From assembly GCF_030757795.1 (NCBI RefSeq), contig NZ_JAUQWH010000028.1, positions 1 to 64,000 of the forward strand: a stretch of 64,000 bases of DNA. The letters are read 5' to 3'. Below, piece after piece: positions 1 to 8,407 of this stretch; the first letter of the stretch is position 1, and each line of letters starts with the position of its first letter. This DNA comes from Actinoplanes oryzae (GTDB lineage: Bacteria > Actinomycetota > Actinomycetes > Mycobacteriales > Micromonosporaceae). Under the pieces are notes generated by a model. It searched no databases and was not told the origin of the DNA. It saw nothing but the letters and a program-made list of their open reading frames with translations. The translations under genes and the position numbers were made by a program.

Positions 1-380
1 GCGTAGCGGTGCGCCTGATCGCCCTCGCTGTCCCCGTACGCGGCGAGGTTGTCCTGCCCCGACACGACGTTGATCAGCACCCGCCCGCCGGACAGGTGCT
101 GCAGGGTCGCCGCCGCCGACGCGAAGTGGGCCGGCTGCCAGTATCCGGGCCGGATCGCGATCAACGGCCGGAACGTCGTGGTACGCGCGGCGAGGGCGGC
201 CGCCACGGTGAACGTGTCGGGCCGCCCCCAGCCGGTGCCGAGCAGAGCACCGTCCCAGCCGTGCTCCTCGAGTGCGAGCGCCTGCGTGGTCAAGGTGTGC
301 AGGCTGTTGTGGTCGTCGGTGACGTCGTCGCCCCGATGCCCGGGCCGGTTCTGATTCGGGATGTACCAGAGGTAATTCAT
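1..380 (-). CDS. LLM-class flavin-dependent monooxygenase, SsuD-like (partial)
   Basis: The visible N-terminal 126 residues begin MNYLWYIPNQNRPGHRGDD and continue with an SQALALEE-like helix (TTQALALEEHGWDGALLGT), then ARTTTFRPLIAIRPG and a LSGGRVLINVVSG segment. These are the hallmarks of the bacterial luciferase-like alkanesulfonate monooxygenase group, FMNH2-dependent TIM-barrel enzymes that release sulfite or oxidise other small substrates. The C-terminal two thirds lie beyond the left edge. The ATG at 378-380 is the only in-frame start because a stop lies a few codons upstream. GGAGG sits only one base before it, so either the spacing is unusual or initiation is leaderless. The gene is divergent from the mannanase. 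The exact substrate cannot be read from this part. Confidence 0.85.
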   Translation of the reverse strand, partial: MNYLWYIPNQNRPGHRGDDVTDDHNSLHTLTTQALALEEHGWDGALLGTGWGRPDTFTVAAALAARTTTFRPLIAIRPGYWQPAHFASAAATLQHLSGGRVLINVVSGQDNLAAYGDSEGDQAHRY

Positions 381-465
381 ACCTCCACGGTAGGCTTTTT
401 CCGGGTAAACATTGTCATCTTTCGATTAAGGGCGTAGCTTCACCTCAGATCGAAGGAGCACCCCC

Positions 466-2253
466 ATGCGAACGCTTCGATTTCTCATCCCCCTGCTCGC
501 CGCCCTGCTGAGCGGCACCGTCCCCCCGGCGTCCGCGGCCCCGGCCGCCGCAGCCGCCGTCTGCTCGCTCAGGTGCGACACCCTGGATCCGTCCCGGGCG
601 CAGCAGGACACCTTCCCCGTGCCCGACAAGGTGCAGAACGGCCGGCGCATCGCACTGCACCTGTCCGAGGCCGACGTGATGGCGTGGGCCAGCATCGACA
701 ACGGCACGACCGGCGACTCGGTGTGGCTCGACCGCTCCTGGGACGGCGGCGCCACCTGGGAGGGCCTGCTCGGCAAGGCCTCGATCCCGGGCACGTGGAC
801 CGGCACGCGCACGCTCATGTGGAACCTCGCCGACCCGGCACACCACCGCCGGGGACTGCTCCGGGCCTGCGGGGACGCCGGCGGTGTGCAGTGCACCGAC
901 TGGTTCCGGCCGCAGGCGTGCGACGCGGCCTGCGACGGTGCCGCCCCCGCGACCGGCGACACGCAGCCGGTGCCCGCCACGACGCTCAGCGGGCGCACGA
1001 TCGCGCTGCACGCCGACGCGCGCGGCATGATGTGGGCCACCATCGCCGGCGGCGCGACCGGCGACGAGGTCTGGCTGGACCGGTCCTGGGACGAGGGCGC
1101 CACCTGGGAGATGAAGGGCCGCACCACCGGCACGCGCACGGGCCTGTTCGCCTCGCGGGACCCCCAGCTGCTGCTGTACGGCGGAGCCCTGCGCGCGTGC
1201 GGCCGGGCGGTGACCGGATCCAACGGCAGCTGCACGGCCTGGGCGCGCCCGGCGGGCGACCGGGCCGCCGCGGCCGCCGACGCGCTGATGTGGGCGTACC
1301 AGCCGGACACCGCGTGGTGGCCGTCGAGCTGGTGGAACTCCGCCGACGCCGTCACCGCGCTGATGACCTGGATGAAGCGCACCGGGCGCAGCGACTACCG
1401 GTGGATCGTCGACCGGACGTTCACCGTCAACCAGGGCGCCTTCCCGGCGGGCGTGAAGAGCAGCGACGCGATCGAGGGCCACTTCATCAGCCGGGCGATC
1501 GACGACGCGGCCTGGTGGGGCCTGGCCTGGATCCAGGCGTACGACCTGACGGGCGAGCAGAGGTACCTCGACGAAGCGGTCACCATCGCGACCTACGTGC
1601 ACGGCTTCTGGGACACGTCGTCCTGCGGCGGGGGCGTGTGGTGGGACCGCGAGCGCACGTACAAGAACGCGGTCACGATCGGCCTCTCCGTGCGCCTGTC
1701 CGCCAGCCTGCACAACCGGATCGCGGGCGACACCACGTGGCTCGACCGGGCCGTGACGGGCTGGAACTGGTACACCGCCAGCGGCATGATCAACTCGTCG
1801 AACCTCGTCAACGACGGCCTGACCGGCTCGTGCGCCAGCAACAACGGGACGGTCTGGACGTACAACCAGGGTCTGGCCATCGGCGCGGCGGTCGAGCTCT
1901 TCCGCGCCACCGGCAGCACCACGGTCCTGGCCCGCGCCCGCGCCCTCGCCGACGCCGCGATCGCCCGCCTCACCACCGGCGGCATCCTCACCGAGTCCTG
2001 CGACACCGGCGCCGCCACCTGCGACGACAACGCCAAGGAATTCAAGGGCATCTTCATGCGCCAGCTGCTCGACCTGGCCGACGTCACCGGGCAGGCGAGC
2101 TACCGCACCTTCGCCCGCGCCCAGGCCGACAGCATCTGGACCACCGACCGCGACACGCTGAACCGCCTCGGCCAGCGCTGGACCGGCACCACCCCCAACG
2201 CCCGCGACTGGCGCACCCAGGCCTCAGCCCTCGGCGCCCTCGTCGCCGCGTAG
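466..2253 (+). CDS. Secreted glycoside hydrolase family 76 (alpha-1,6-mannanase type)
   Basis: This is a 595-residue exported protein. A Sec signal peptide (MRTLRFLIPLLAALLSG, cleavage near ASA-AP) is followed by two diverged repeats of about 100 residues (roughly 60-160 and 180-265). Both repeats contain a VWLDRSWD-x-GATWE core and end in an LRACG segment, so they look like a tandem carbohydrate-binding or beta-sandwich module. The GH76 (alpha/alpha)6 domain covers about 270-595. It carries the paired catalytic aspartates in AIDDAAWWG (D346, D347), as in bacterial endo-alpha-1,6-mannanases acting on fungal or mycobacterial mannan. An RBS (GAAGGAG) precedes the ATG. The 3' end overlaps the convergent tetR by 30 bp. 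The family call is firm; the precise substrate is inferred. Confidence 0.88.
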   Translation: MRTLRFLIPLLAALLSGTVPPASAAPAAAAAVCSLRCDTLDPSRAQQDTFPVPDKVQNGRRIALHLSEADVMAWASIDNGTTGDSVWLDRSWDGGATWEGLLGKASIPGTWTGTRTLMWNLADPAHHRRGLLRACGDAGGVQCTDWFRPQACDAACDGAAPATGDTQPVPATTLSGRTIALHADARGMMWATIAGGATGDEVWLDRSWDEGATWEMKGRTTGTRTGLFASRDPQLLLYGGALRACGRAVTGSNGSCTAWARPAGDRAAAAADALMWAYQPDTAWWPSSWWNSADAVTALMTWMKRTGRSDYRWIVDRTFTVNQGAFPAGVKSSDAIEGHFISRAIDDAAWWGLAWIQAYDLTGEQRYLDEAVTIATYVHGFWDTSSCGGGVWWDRERTYKNAVTIGLSVRLSASLHNRIAGDTTWLDRAVTGWNWYTASGMINSSNLVNDGLTGSCASNNGTVWTYNQGLAIGAAVELFRATGSTTVLARARALADAAIARLTTGGILTESCDTGAATCDDNAKEFKGIFMRQLLDLADVTGQASYRTFARAQADSIWTTDRDTLNRLGQRWTGTTPNARDWRTQASALGALVAA

Positions 2254-2856
2254 GTAGCGGGTGACCATGTCGACCAGCTCGCTCTCGAAGGTGGCGGGCG
2301 TGGGGGTGCGCGGGTCGGCCATCAGGCGGTGGGTGTTGATCTCGACCGTGAAGGTGATGAGGCCGGCGGCCGTCTCGAGGTCGCGGACGCGCACGTCCGG
2401 GTGGCGGGCGAGCAGGTCGCGCACCTGACCGACGCGGAGCTTCTCGTGGCGGGCGATGGTGTCCATCAGCTCCTGGGAGAGCGGGGCCTCCTCGATCATC
2501 ATGCGCAGCAGCCGGGGGTCGTCGCGGTGGTGGTCGATCGCGTCGCGGACCAGGGCTCGCACGGTCTCGCGCAGGCTGCCCGGGGACAGGTCGACCCGGT
2601 CCGCCTGCGCCCACGCGCCGCGGTCGACGTGCTGCACGAGGAGGGCGGCGAGGATGGCGTCCTTGTTCGGGAAGTACTGGTAGAGCGAGCCGATGGAGAT
2701 GCGGGCGCGCTCGGCGATGCGGTTGGTGGTGCCGGCGGCGTAGCCGTGCTCGGCGAAAACGTGAGCAGCCGCGGTGAGGATCCGCTCGCGGGTGAGCTCC
2801 GCGCGCACCTGCCGAGGCTTGCGACGTGGCTGAAGACGGCGATCGGCCGCGGGCAT
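2224..2856 (-). CDS. TetR family transcriptional regulator
   Basis: A 210-residue regulator. The N-terminal helix-turn-helix is clear: RERILTAAAHVFAEHGYA, then TTNRIAERARISIGSLYQYF and PNKDAILAAL, as in TetR/AcrR proteins. The C-terminal ligand-binding half is unspecific. A TTG start at 2880 is possible, but the ATG at 2856 has GGAGGG seven bases upstream and begins MPAADRR, so it is preferred. The gene is divergent from the PPOX-ferredoxin reductase fusion. A TGAG-N6-CTCA inverted repeat lies between the two, so autoregulation and control of the fusion gene are likely. Confidence 0.9.
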   Translation of the reverse strand: MPAADRRLQPRRKPRQVRAELTRERILTAAAHVFAEHGYAAGTTNRIAERARISIGSLYQYFPNKDAILAALLVQHVDRGAWAQADRVDLSPGSLRETVRALVRDAIDHHRDDPRLLRMMIEEAPLSQELMDTIARHEKLRVGQVRDLLARHPDVRVRDLETAAGLITFTVEINTHRLMADPRTPTPATFESELVDMVTRYLRGDEGAEG

Positions 2857-2899
2857 CCGGGCTCCCTCCGGGGTGGGCAAAAGCGAGTAGCCAAAGACC

Positions 2900-2913
2900 T
2901 GAGCTATTACTCA
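2900..2913. promoter_or_regulatory. Candidate TetR operator in divergent promoter
   Basis: TGAGCTATTACTCA forms arms TGAG/CTCA around a six-base AT-rich core, in the 67-bp gap between tetR (start 2856) and the fusion oxidoreductase (start 2924). An alternative overlapping repeat is CTATT-N6-AATAG (2904-2919). The location and size fit a TetR-dimer site that could block both promoters. Binding is inferred. Confidence 0.5.
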
Positions 2914-2923
2914 CAATAGTGCA

Positions 2924-4930
2924 GTGAACTGGGAAAACAACGTGACGTCGCGGGACGGGGTCGAGGCGGTCGTGGGCCGTCCGGCCGCCGTCATCATGCT
3001 CAAGACGATCCCGTTCCTCGACGACGGCTGCCGCACCGTCCTGGCCCGCAGCCCGGTCGCCGCCTTCGGCTACCGGGACGCCGGCGGCACGAGCCGGACG
3101 ACGTTCATCGGCGGCGCTCCGGGCTTCGCGCGGGTGCTGTCCCCCACGCGCATGTCCGTTCCGGGCGCCGGCGACGTGTCCGGTCCGGTCTCGTTCTTCT
3201 TCCTGCTGCCCGGCGTGGGCGAGGTCCTGCGGGTCAACGGCTCGGCCGACGGGACGACGGTCCAGATCAAGGAGGCGTACGTGCATTGCGCGCAGGCCGT
3301 CCTCCGGGCCGGCCTGTGGGAGCCACCCGCCGGGGCCGCACCGGCGGCGGAGGTCGCGGGCGACGGGCCACTCCGGGCGCCGGGGGTGGCCGGCTTCCTC
3401 GCGGCAGCGCCCTTCCTGGCGCTCTCCACCTGGGACACCGAGGGGGGAAGCGACACCAGCCCGCGCGGTGATCAGGGGACGGTGGCGCGGATCCTCGACG
3501 GCCGCACGCTCGTCATCCCCGACCGCAAGGGCAACAAGCGCACCGACACCCTGCACAATCTCGTGCAGGACGATCGGCTGTCGCTCGCGGCGCTGGTCCC
3601 GGGGCGCAGCGGCGTGCTGCACATCCGCGGCCGGGCCGCCATCACCGCCGATCCCGCGCTACTGGCAACCATGGCGCTGCGCGGGCTGCCGCCGCACCTG
3701 GCCCTGCTCGTCGATGTCGAGCACGCCGAGGTGGCCGGGAACGACGCCGTGGCCCGCGCCCGGCTGTGGAATCCCGGCGCGCACCTCGGGCCCGGCACGG
3801 CACCGGACCTGCTGGCCATGGCCGGCACGCACCTCGCCATCGGATCGGCGCGGCCGGTGGTCAAGAAGCTCTTCGCCGTTCCGGGCGTGTCCCGGCTGAT
3901 GCGCCTGGCCATGAACAGCGCCTACCGCTCGGGGCTGCGCAAGGAGGGCTACGACGCCGTCACCCTGCCGGCCGCCCGGACGGGGCCCGCCCTGCCCGAC
4001 CCGCGGCGCGAGGTCCGCCTGACCGAGGTGCGCCGGGAGACGCCGAGCACGGTCACGCTCGTCCTCGAGGACGGCCGGCCCTTCGACTTCAAGCCCGGCC
4101 AGTACTTCACGCTCGTCGCCGACGTCGGCGGCCGGCCGGTGCGGCGCGCGTACTCGGCGTCGTCGGCGCCCGGCTCGACCCGCCTGGAGGTGACCGTGAA
4201 GCGCGTGGCGGACGGCCGCTTCTCCGGCCACGTGCACACGGCGCTGCGGGCCGGCGACCGGCTGGCGGTGCTGGGCCCCTCCGGCACCTTCCACCCGGCC
4301 GGGGACCAGCTCGTCCTCGTCGCGGCGGGCAGCGGCATCACCCCGATGATGAGCATGATCCGTGCCGCGACGACCGGCCGGATCGCCCTGCTCCACGCCA
4401 GCCGCACCGAGGACGAGATCATCTTCGGCGCCGAGCTGGAGCGGCTGGCCCTTTCCCGGCCCGGCCGGCTGTCCGTCACCCACGTGGTGAGCAGCACGGA
4501 CGGTCGGCTCGACGCGGAAGGCGTACACCGGTGGCTCGCGGGACTGCAGCCGATGCCCGGCGCGCACTACTACATCTGTGGGCCCGACGCCCTGACGGAC
4601 ATGGTCCAGGGCGTGCTGACCGAGCGGGGCGTTCCGGACGAGCGGGTGCACAGCGAGCGCTACCTCAGCACCGGCGCCGCGGTGGCGACCACCGAGCCGC
4701 AGCAGATGACCGTGGGCTCCCTCGGCGCCGTGGTGGTCGAGCCCGGGCAGACGCTGCTCGACGCCGGGCTCGCCGCGGGCCTGCCGATGCCCTTCTCCTG
4801 CACGGTCGGCAGCTGCGGGGAGTGCGTCATGCGCCTGCGCAGCGGCCGGGTGACCCCGCCCCCGGCGGACGGCCGGGTGCTGACCTGCGTGAGCAGCCCG
4901 GAGTCGGAGGTGACGCTCGACCCGCTCTGA
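2924..4930 (+). CDS. PPOX-flavin / ferredoxin reductase / 2Fe-2S ferredoxin fusion oxidoreductase
   Basis: A 668-residue three-part redox protein. Residues about 25-340 resemble the pyridoxamine-5'-phosphate-oxidase-like flavin-binding fold (FLALSTWDTEGGSDTSPRGD, then VIPDRKGNKRTDTLHNL). Residues about 365-590 form a ferredoxin-NADP reductase module, with RAYS (408-411) for FAD and GSGITPMMSM for the NAD(P)H site. The tail is a plant-type [2Fe-2S] ferredoxin with cysteines at 626, 631, 634 and 655. Electrons probably run NAD(P)H to FAD to Fe-S, then to the PPOX flavin or an outside partner. The GTG at 2924 has no clear RBS; an in-frame GTG at 2942 is an alternative. The divergent TetR suggests induction by a xenobiotic or redox-active compound. 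Confidence 0.87.
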   Translation: MNWENNVTSRDGVEAVVGRPAAVIMLKTIPFLDDGCRTVLARSPVAAFGYRDAGGTSRTTFIGGAPGFARVLSPTRMSVPGAGDVSGPVSFFFLLPGVGEVLRVNGSADGTTVQIKEAYVHCAQAVLRAGLWEPPAGAAPAAEVAGDGPLRAPGVAGFLAAAPFLALSTWDTEGGSDTSPRGDQGTVARILDGRTLVIPDRKGNKRTDTLHNLVQDDRLSLAALVPGRSGVLHIRGRAAITADPALLATMALRGLPPHLALLVDVEHAEVAGNDAVARARLWNPGAHLGPGTAPDLLAMAGTHLAIGSARPVVKKLFAVPGVSRLMRLAMNSAYRSGLRKEGYDAVTLPAARTGPALPDPRREVRLTEVRRETPSTVTLVLEDGRPFDFKPGQYFTLVADVGGRPVRRAYSASSAPGSTRLEVTVKRVADGRFSGHVHTALRAGDRLAVLGPSGTFHPAGDQLVLVAAGSGITPMMSMIRAATTGRIALLHASRTEDEIIFGAELERLALSRPGRLSVTHVVSSTDGRLDAEGVHRWLAGLQPMPGAHYYICGPDALTDMVQGVLTERGVPDERVHSERYLSTGAAVATTEPQQMTVGSLGAVVVEPGQTLLDAGLAAGLPMPFSCTVGSCGECVMRLRSGRVTPPPADGRVLTCVSSPESEVTLDPL

Positions 4931-4999
4931 GCCTCCTTTGCTCCCGGCCGGCAACCGGCGGTCGCGCAGTCCGGACGGCGCGATGCCGAACAGGCGGGT

Positions 5000-7237
5000 A
5001 TGGCAGATGCGCGCACGCACCTCTCCCGGTGGCTGACGGCGGCTGTGTGGGGCACAGGTGCCCTGCTCGGCCTGATCCTCGTGCAGTCCGTGACCGGCTG
5101 GGGCACCGAGGCCCAGGCGCAAGCGCTCAACGACCTGGCCCAGCTGCCGGTCACCCTCCTGACGGCCGTTCTGGGGCTCCGGCTGATCCGCCGCGGCGGC
5201 CTGGACCGCCGGGAGCGCCGGGCCTGGCTGCTGCTGGAGGTGTCCTTCGTCCTGCAGCTGGCGGGGCACCTGGCGGCGCTGGCCGTGCGCTTCGGGGGCC
5301 GGCAGCCCGGCTTCCCCAGCATGCCCGACTACCTGTTCTCGGTGGCGATCCCGTTCGTGGTCGCCGGGCTGCTGCTCCTGCCCGCCGAGCGCCGCAACCG
5401 CACCGACCGCCTCAAGCTGCTGATCGACTCGCTGATCGTGGTGGCGTGCGCCTGCATGGCCCTCTGGTACGTGGAGATCGGCCCGCTGCTGGAGATCCCC
5501 GGCGTGGACCCGTTCGTGATCCTCTTCTCGACCGCCGTGCCGGTGCTCGACCTGCTGCTGGTCTTCGCGCTGATCACCCTGCTGCTGCGCCGCCCCGAGG
5601 CCGGGGCGGCGGTGGGCCTGCTCGGCGCGTCCATGGCGCTGAAGGTGGTCGCCGACAGCACGTACACGATCGCGCTGGTGCAGTTCGGGATCTTCTTCGG
5701 GCCGGGCGACTGGCCGTTCCTGCTGTGGGCGGCGGGCAGCTTCTTCTCCCTGCTCGCCGTGCACCGCCGCATGACGTGGAACACCACGGCGCAGGAGGAG
5801 CGCGGGCGGCGGGGCCGGGTCAGCTGGCTGCCGTACGTCGCGATCGTCTTCGCGTACGCGCTGCTGGCCTTCGTCGCGCGCAAGCAGTCGCTCTATCCGC
5901 TCGGCGGGATGATCCTCGGCGTGGTCGTGCTCACGGCCCTGGTGATCGCCCGGCAGGTGTTCGCCCAGCGGGAGAACCGCCGCCTGGCCGTCACCGACCC
6001 GCTCACCGGGCTCTCCAACCGGGCGCTGATCACCGAGAGCCTCACCGAGCTGACCCGGCAGCCGGTGCGCGACGGCCGGCACGGCGCCGTCCTGCTCATC
6101 GACCTCGACCGGTTCAAACCGATCAACGACGCGTACGGGCACGACGCCGGCGACGCCGTCCTGCAGGGCGTCGCGGCGGCGCTGCGGGCGGTGATCCGGT
6201 CCGGCGACACCGCCGGCCGGCTGGGCGGCGACGAGTTCGCCGTCGTGCTGCCCGCCCTGCCGTCCCGCGACGCCGCCGAGGGCATCGCGGAGCGGCTGGT
6301 CGACGCCTTGCGCACGCCGGTCGTCTTCGGCAACCAGCTGCTGCACGTCGAGGCGAGCGTCGGCGTGGCCTTCCACGAGGAGGGCACGGCCGACGCCGAG
6401 CAACTGCTGGCGCACGCCGACGCGGCCATGTACGCGGCGAAGCGGGCCGGCCGCGGCCACTACCGCGTCTACACCCCCGACCTCGACACCCGCGCCCGCG
6501 ACGCCGAGCTGTGGCGGGCCGTCGAGAACGACGAGCTGGTCGTGCACTTCCAGCCCGTGGTCGACCTCGCCGACGGCGGCTGCGTCGCGGTCGAGGCCCT
6601 CGTGCGCTGGAACCACCCGGAGCGCGGCCTGCTGCTGCCGGGCGCCTTCATCGAGCTGGCCGAGGAGACCGGCGCCGTCATCCCGATCGGCGAATGGGTG
6701 CTGCGCGAGGCCTGCCGCCAGGCCGCCGCGTGGCCCGTCAAGCTGAGCGTCAACCTCTCCGCCCGGCAGGTCGTCCAGCCCGGCCTCGTCGAGACCATCT
6801 GCGGCATCCTCGACGAGACCGGCTTCCCGGCCGAGCGCCTGGTGCTGGAGCTCACCGAGAGCGTCGTGCTGCAGCCCGACGAGCAGACCGTCGCGCGCCT
6901 GAGCGCCCTCCGCGACCGCGGCATCGGCATCTCGATCGACGACTTCGGCACCGGCTACGCGGCCCTCAACTACCTGCGCACCCTGCCGGTCAGCGTCCTC
7001 AAGATGGACCGCTCGTTCGTCGCGGCCGTCGACACCGACCCCGACGCGTACGCGGTCGCGGAGGCCGTGGTGCGCCTCGCCCACGCGTACCGGCTGAAGG
7101 TGGTGGCCGAGGGCATCGAGACGGCCGCGCAGGCCCAGTGCCTGCTCGAGCTGGGCTGCACCTACGGCCAGGGCTACCACTTCGCGCGCCCGATGCCGGG
7201 CGGCGCCCTGGCCGAGCTGCTGGCGGCCGCCCGCTAG
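5000..7237 (+). CDS. Membrane-bound diguanylate cyclase/phosphodiesterase (GGDEF-EAL)
   Basis: A 745-residue c-di-GMP turnover protein. The first ~320 residues contain about eight hydrophobic helices with short loops, forming an integral membrane sensor without a recognised extracellular domain. A GGDEF domain follows with an intact GGDEF (409-413) and RFKPINDAYGHDAGD. A C-terminal EAL domain follows with EAL (532-534), LELTES, DDFGTGYAAL and VVAEGIE. Both active sites look complete, so synthesis and hydrolysis are both possible and the net activity is presumably set by the membrane input. It is convergent with a DICT/degenerate GGDEF protein only 9 bp away, which suggests a shared c-di-GMP-related function. 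The start ATG has only a weak AGGCGGG upstream. Confidence 0.93.
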   Translation: MADARTHLSRWLTAAVWGTGALLGLILVQSVTGWGTEAQAQALNDLAQLPVTLLTAVLGLRLIRRGGLDRRERRAWLLLEVSFVLQLAGHLAALAVRFGGRQPGFPSMPDYLFSVAIPFVVAGLLLLPAERRNRTDRLKLLIDSLIVVACACMALWYVEIGPLLEIPGVDPFVILFSTAVPVLDLLLVFALITLLLRRPEAGAAVGLLGASMALKVVADSTYTIALVQFGIFFGPGDWPFLLWAAGSFFSLLAVHRRMTWNTTAQEERGRRGRVSWLPYVAIVFAYALLAFVARKQSLYPLGGMILGVVVLTALVIARQVFAQRENRRLAVTDPLTGLSNRALITESLTELTRQPVRDGRHGAVLLIDLDRFKPINDAYGHDAGDAVLQGVAAALRAVIRSGDTAGRLGGDEFAVVLPALPSRDAAEGIAERLVDALRTPVVFGNQLLHVEASVGVAFHEEGTADAEQLLAHADAAMYAAKRAGRGHYRVYTPDLDTRARDAELWRAVENDELVVHFQPVVDLADGGCVAVEALVRWNHPERGLLLPGAFIELAEETGAVIPIGEWVLREACRQAAAWPVKLSVNLSARQVVQPGLVETICGILDETGFPAERLVLELTESVVLQPDEQTVARLSALRDRGIGISIDDFGTGYAALNYLRTLPVSVLKMDRSFVAAVDTDPDAYAVAEAVVRLAHAYRLKVVAEGIETAAQAQCLLELGCTYGQGYHFARPMPGGALAELLAAAR

Positions 7238-7246
7238 CCCGGGATG

Positions 7247-8320
7247 TCAGTCCCCGGCGGGCTCGTCGACCTTCGCCACGGGGATGTTCTCCGCCACGGC
7301 CCACCGCAGCGCCTGGCGGATGTCCTCGGCCGGCAGCGGCCGGCGCCGGGTCACCGTGACCGCCACCGTCGCCGTGGCGGGCAGGAAGGCGTTGTGGGTC
7401 GCGGCCTCCGCCAGCTCGGCCCCGACCCGGTAGGCCAGCTGCACGGCGTCGTCGTCCGCCAGCCCCGGCACCAGCAGCAGGAACTCGTCCTCGCCCACCC
7501 GCGTCACCCGCCCGGCCGCCCCGGCGAGGTCGCCGAGCATCGTCAGCATGCTCTCGTCGCGCACCGCTGCCGTCCGCCGCCCGGCCTGCGCGGGCAGCCG
7601 ATGCGCGGCCGGCACGCGCACCCCGAGCATCGCCACGGGCAGCACGCCCGAGGCGGTCACCCCGCCGGACCAGTCCCGGACCTCCTCGCCCGTGGCGAAG
7701 CGCGGCTCGGTCACCGGACGCGACGTGGCTCCGCGGCCGCCGCGTACCACCATGTGGTGGAACATGGCGTCGGCCCGGCTCTCGCCCGAAGTGGCCGGCA
7801 TCTCGCGCACCCGGGTCACCACGTCGTCGAGCGCCGCGGCGGTCGCTGCCGGGAGCCGGTCGGCGAGGGCCCGCCGCAGCCGCAGGAGCTCGTGCAGGGC
7901 GTCGTCCCGGCGTACGCTCCACCGCCCGTCGAACAACCGCCCCGCCTCCAGCGTCTCCGCCGTGGCGTCGACGGTCTCCTGGTCGTACGCGACGAGCACC
8001 GCCCCGAACCGCGGGGTGAGCACGACGACCGTCCACTCCCGCGCGAGCGGATCGCGGGAGCTCAGCGGCACGAGCACGGTGCCCGCGGGCTGGTGCACCG
8101 CCGGGTCCCCGCCGACGAGGCCCATGACGGTGACACTCGCGCGCCGGGCGATGCGCTCGTAGACCTCCCGCTCGCGGTCCAGATAGGGCATCCGCTGGAA
8201 CAGCGCGACGACGGCCATGGGCCCGTCCTCGCCGGCCGCGAGCGCCGCCCGCTCGATCGCGTGCGACACCGTCACGAGCAGACGCTTCGTGACCTGGCTT
8301 CCACTTCCCGCATCCGGCAC
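7247..8320 (-). CDS. DICT sensory domain protein with degenerate GGDEF
   Basis: A 357-residue cytoplasmic protein. The N-terminal ~130 residues (SHAIERAALAAG, then VVALFQRMPYLDRER and EWTVVVLTPRFGAVLVAYD) match the DICT domain, a sensory module found with diguanylate cyclases and two-component proteins. The C-terminal third resembles a GGDEF domain, but the signature reads VGEDEF (275-280) in place of GGDEF and the nucleotide-binding motif is eroded. It is therefore probably catalytically inactive and acts as a sensor or effector. The GTG at 8318-8320 is the start; the nearby ATG is out of frame. It is convergent with the active GGDEF-EAL gene. The DICT assignment is from remembered family patterns. 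Confidence 0.75.
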   Translation of the reverse strand: MPDAGSGSQVTKRLLVTVSHAIERAALAAGEDGPMAVVALFQRMPYLDREREVYERIARRASVTVMGLVGGDPAVHQPAGTVLVPLSSRDPLAREWTVVVLTPRFGAVLVAYDQETVDATAETLEAGRLFDGRWSVRRDDALHELLRLRRALADRLPAATAAALDDVVTRVREMPATSGESRADAMFHHMVVRGGRGATSRPVTEPRFATGEEVRDWSGGVTASGVLPVAMLGVRVPAAHRLPAQAGRRTAAVRDESMLTMLGDLAGAAGRVTRVGEDEFLLLVPGLADDDAVQLAYRVGAELAEAATHNAFLPATATVAVTVTRRRPLPAEDIRQALRWAVAENIPVAKVDEPAGD

Positions 8321-8407
8321 CCGCGCAGCCTAGGGTCTCCTCGCCCCCACCGCGACCCGCCGGAGACCTGACCGGCCGTGTCCGTGGCGTGGCGGCACAC
8401 GCCGCAT

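Noticed and set aside
3659-7180. Very long antisense open frame (over 1100 codons) opposite the fusion oxidoreductase and GGDEF-EAL genes
   Set aside because: It is a GC-rich shadow: Arg/Gly/Ala-rich, no domain, no RBS, and it spans two clear genes on the other strand.
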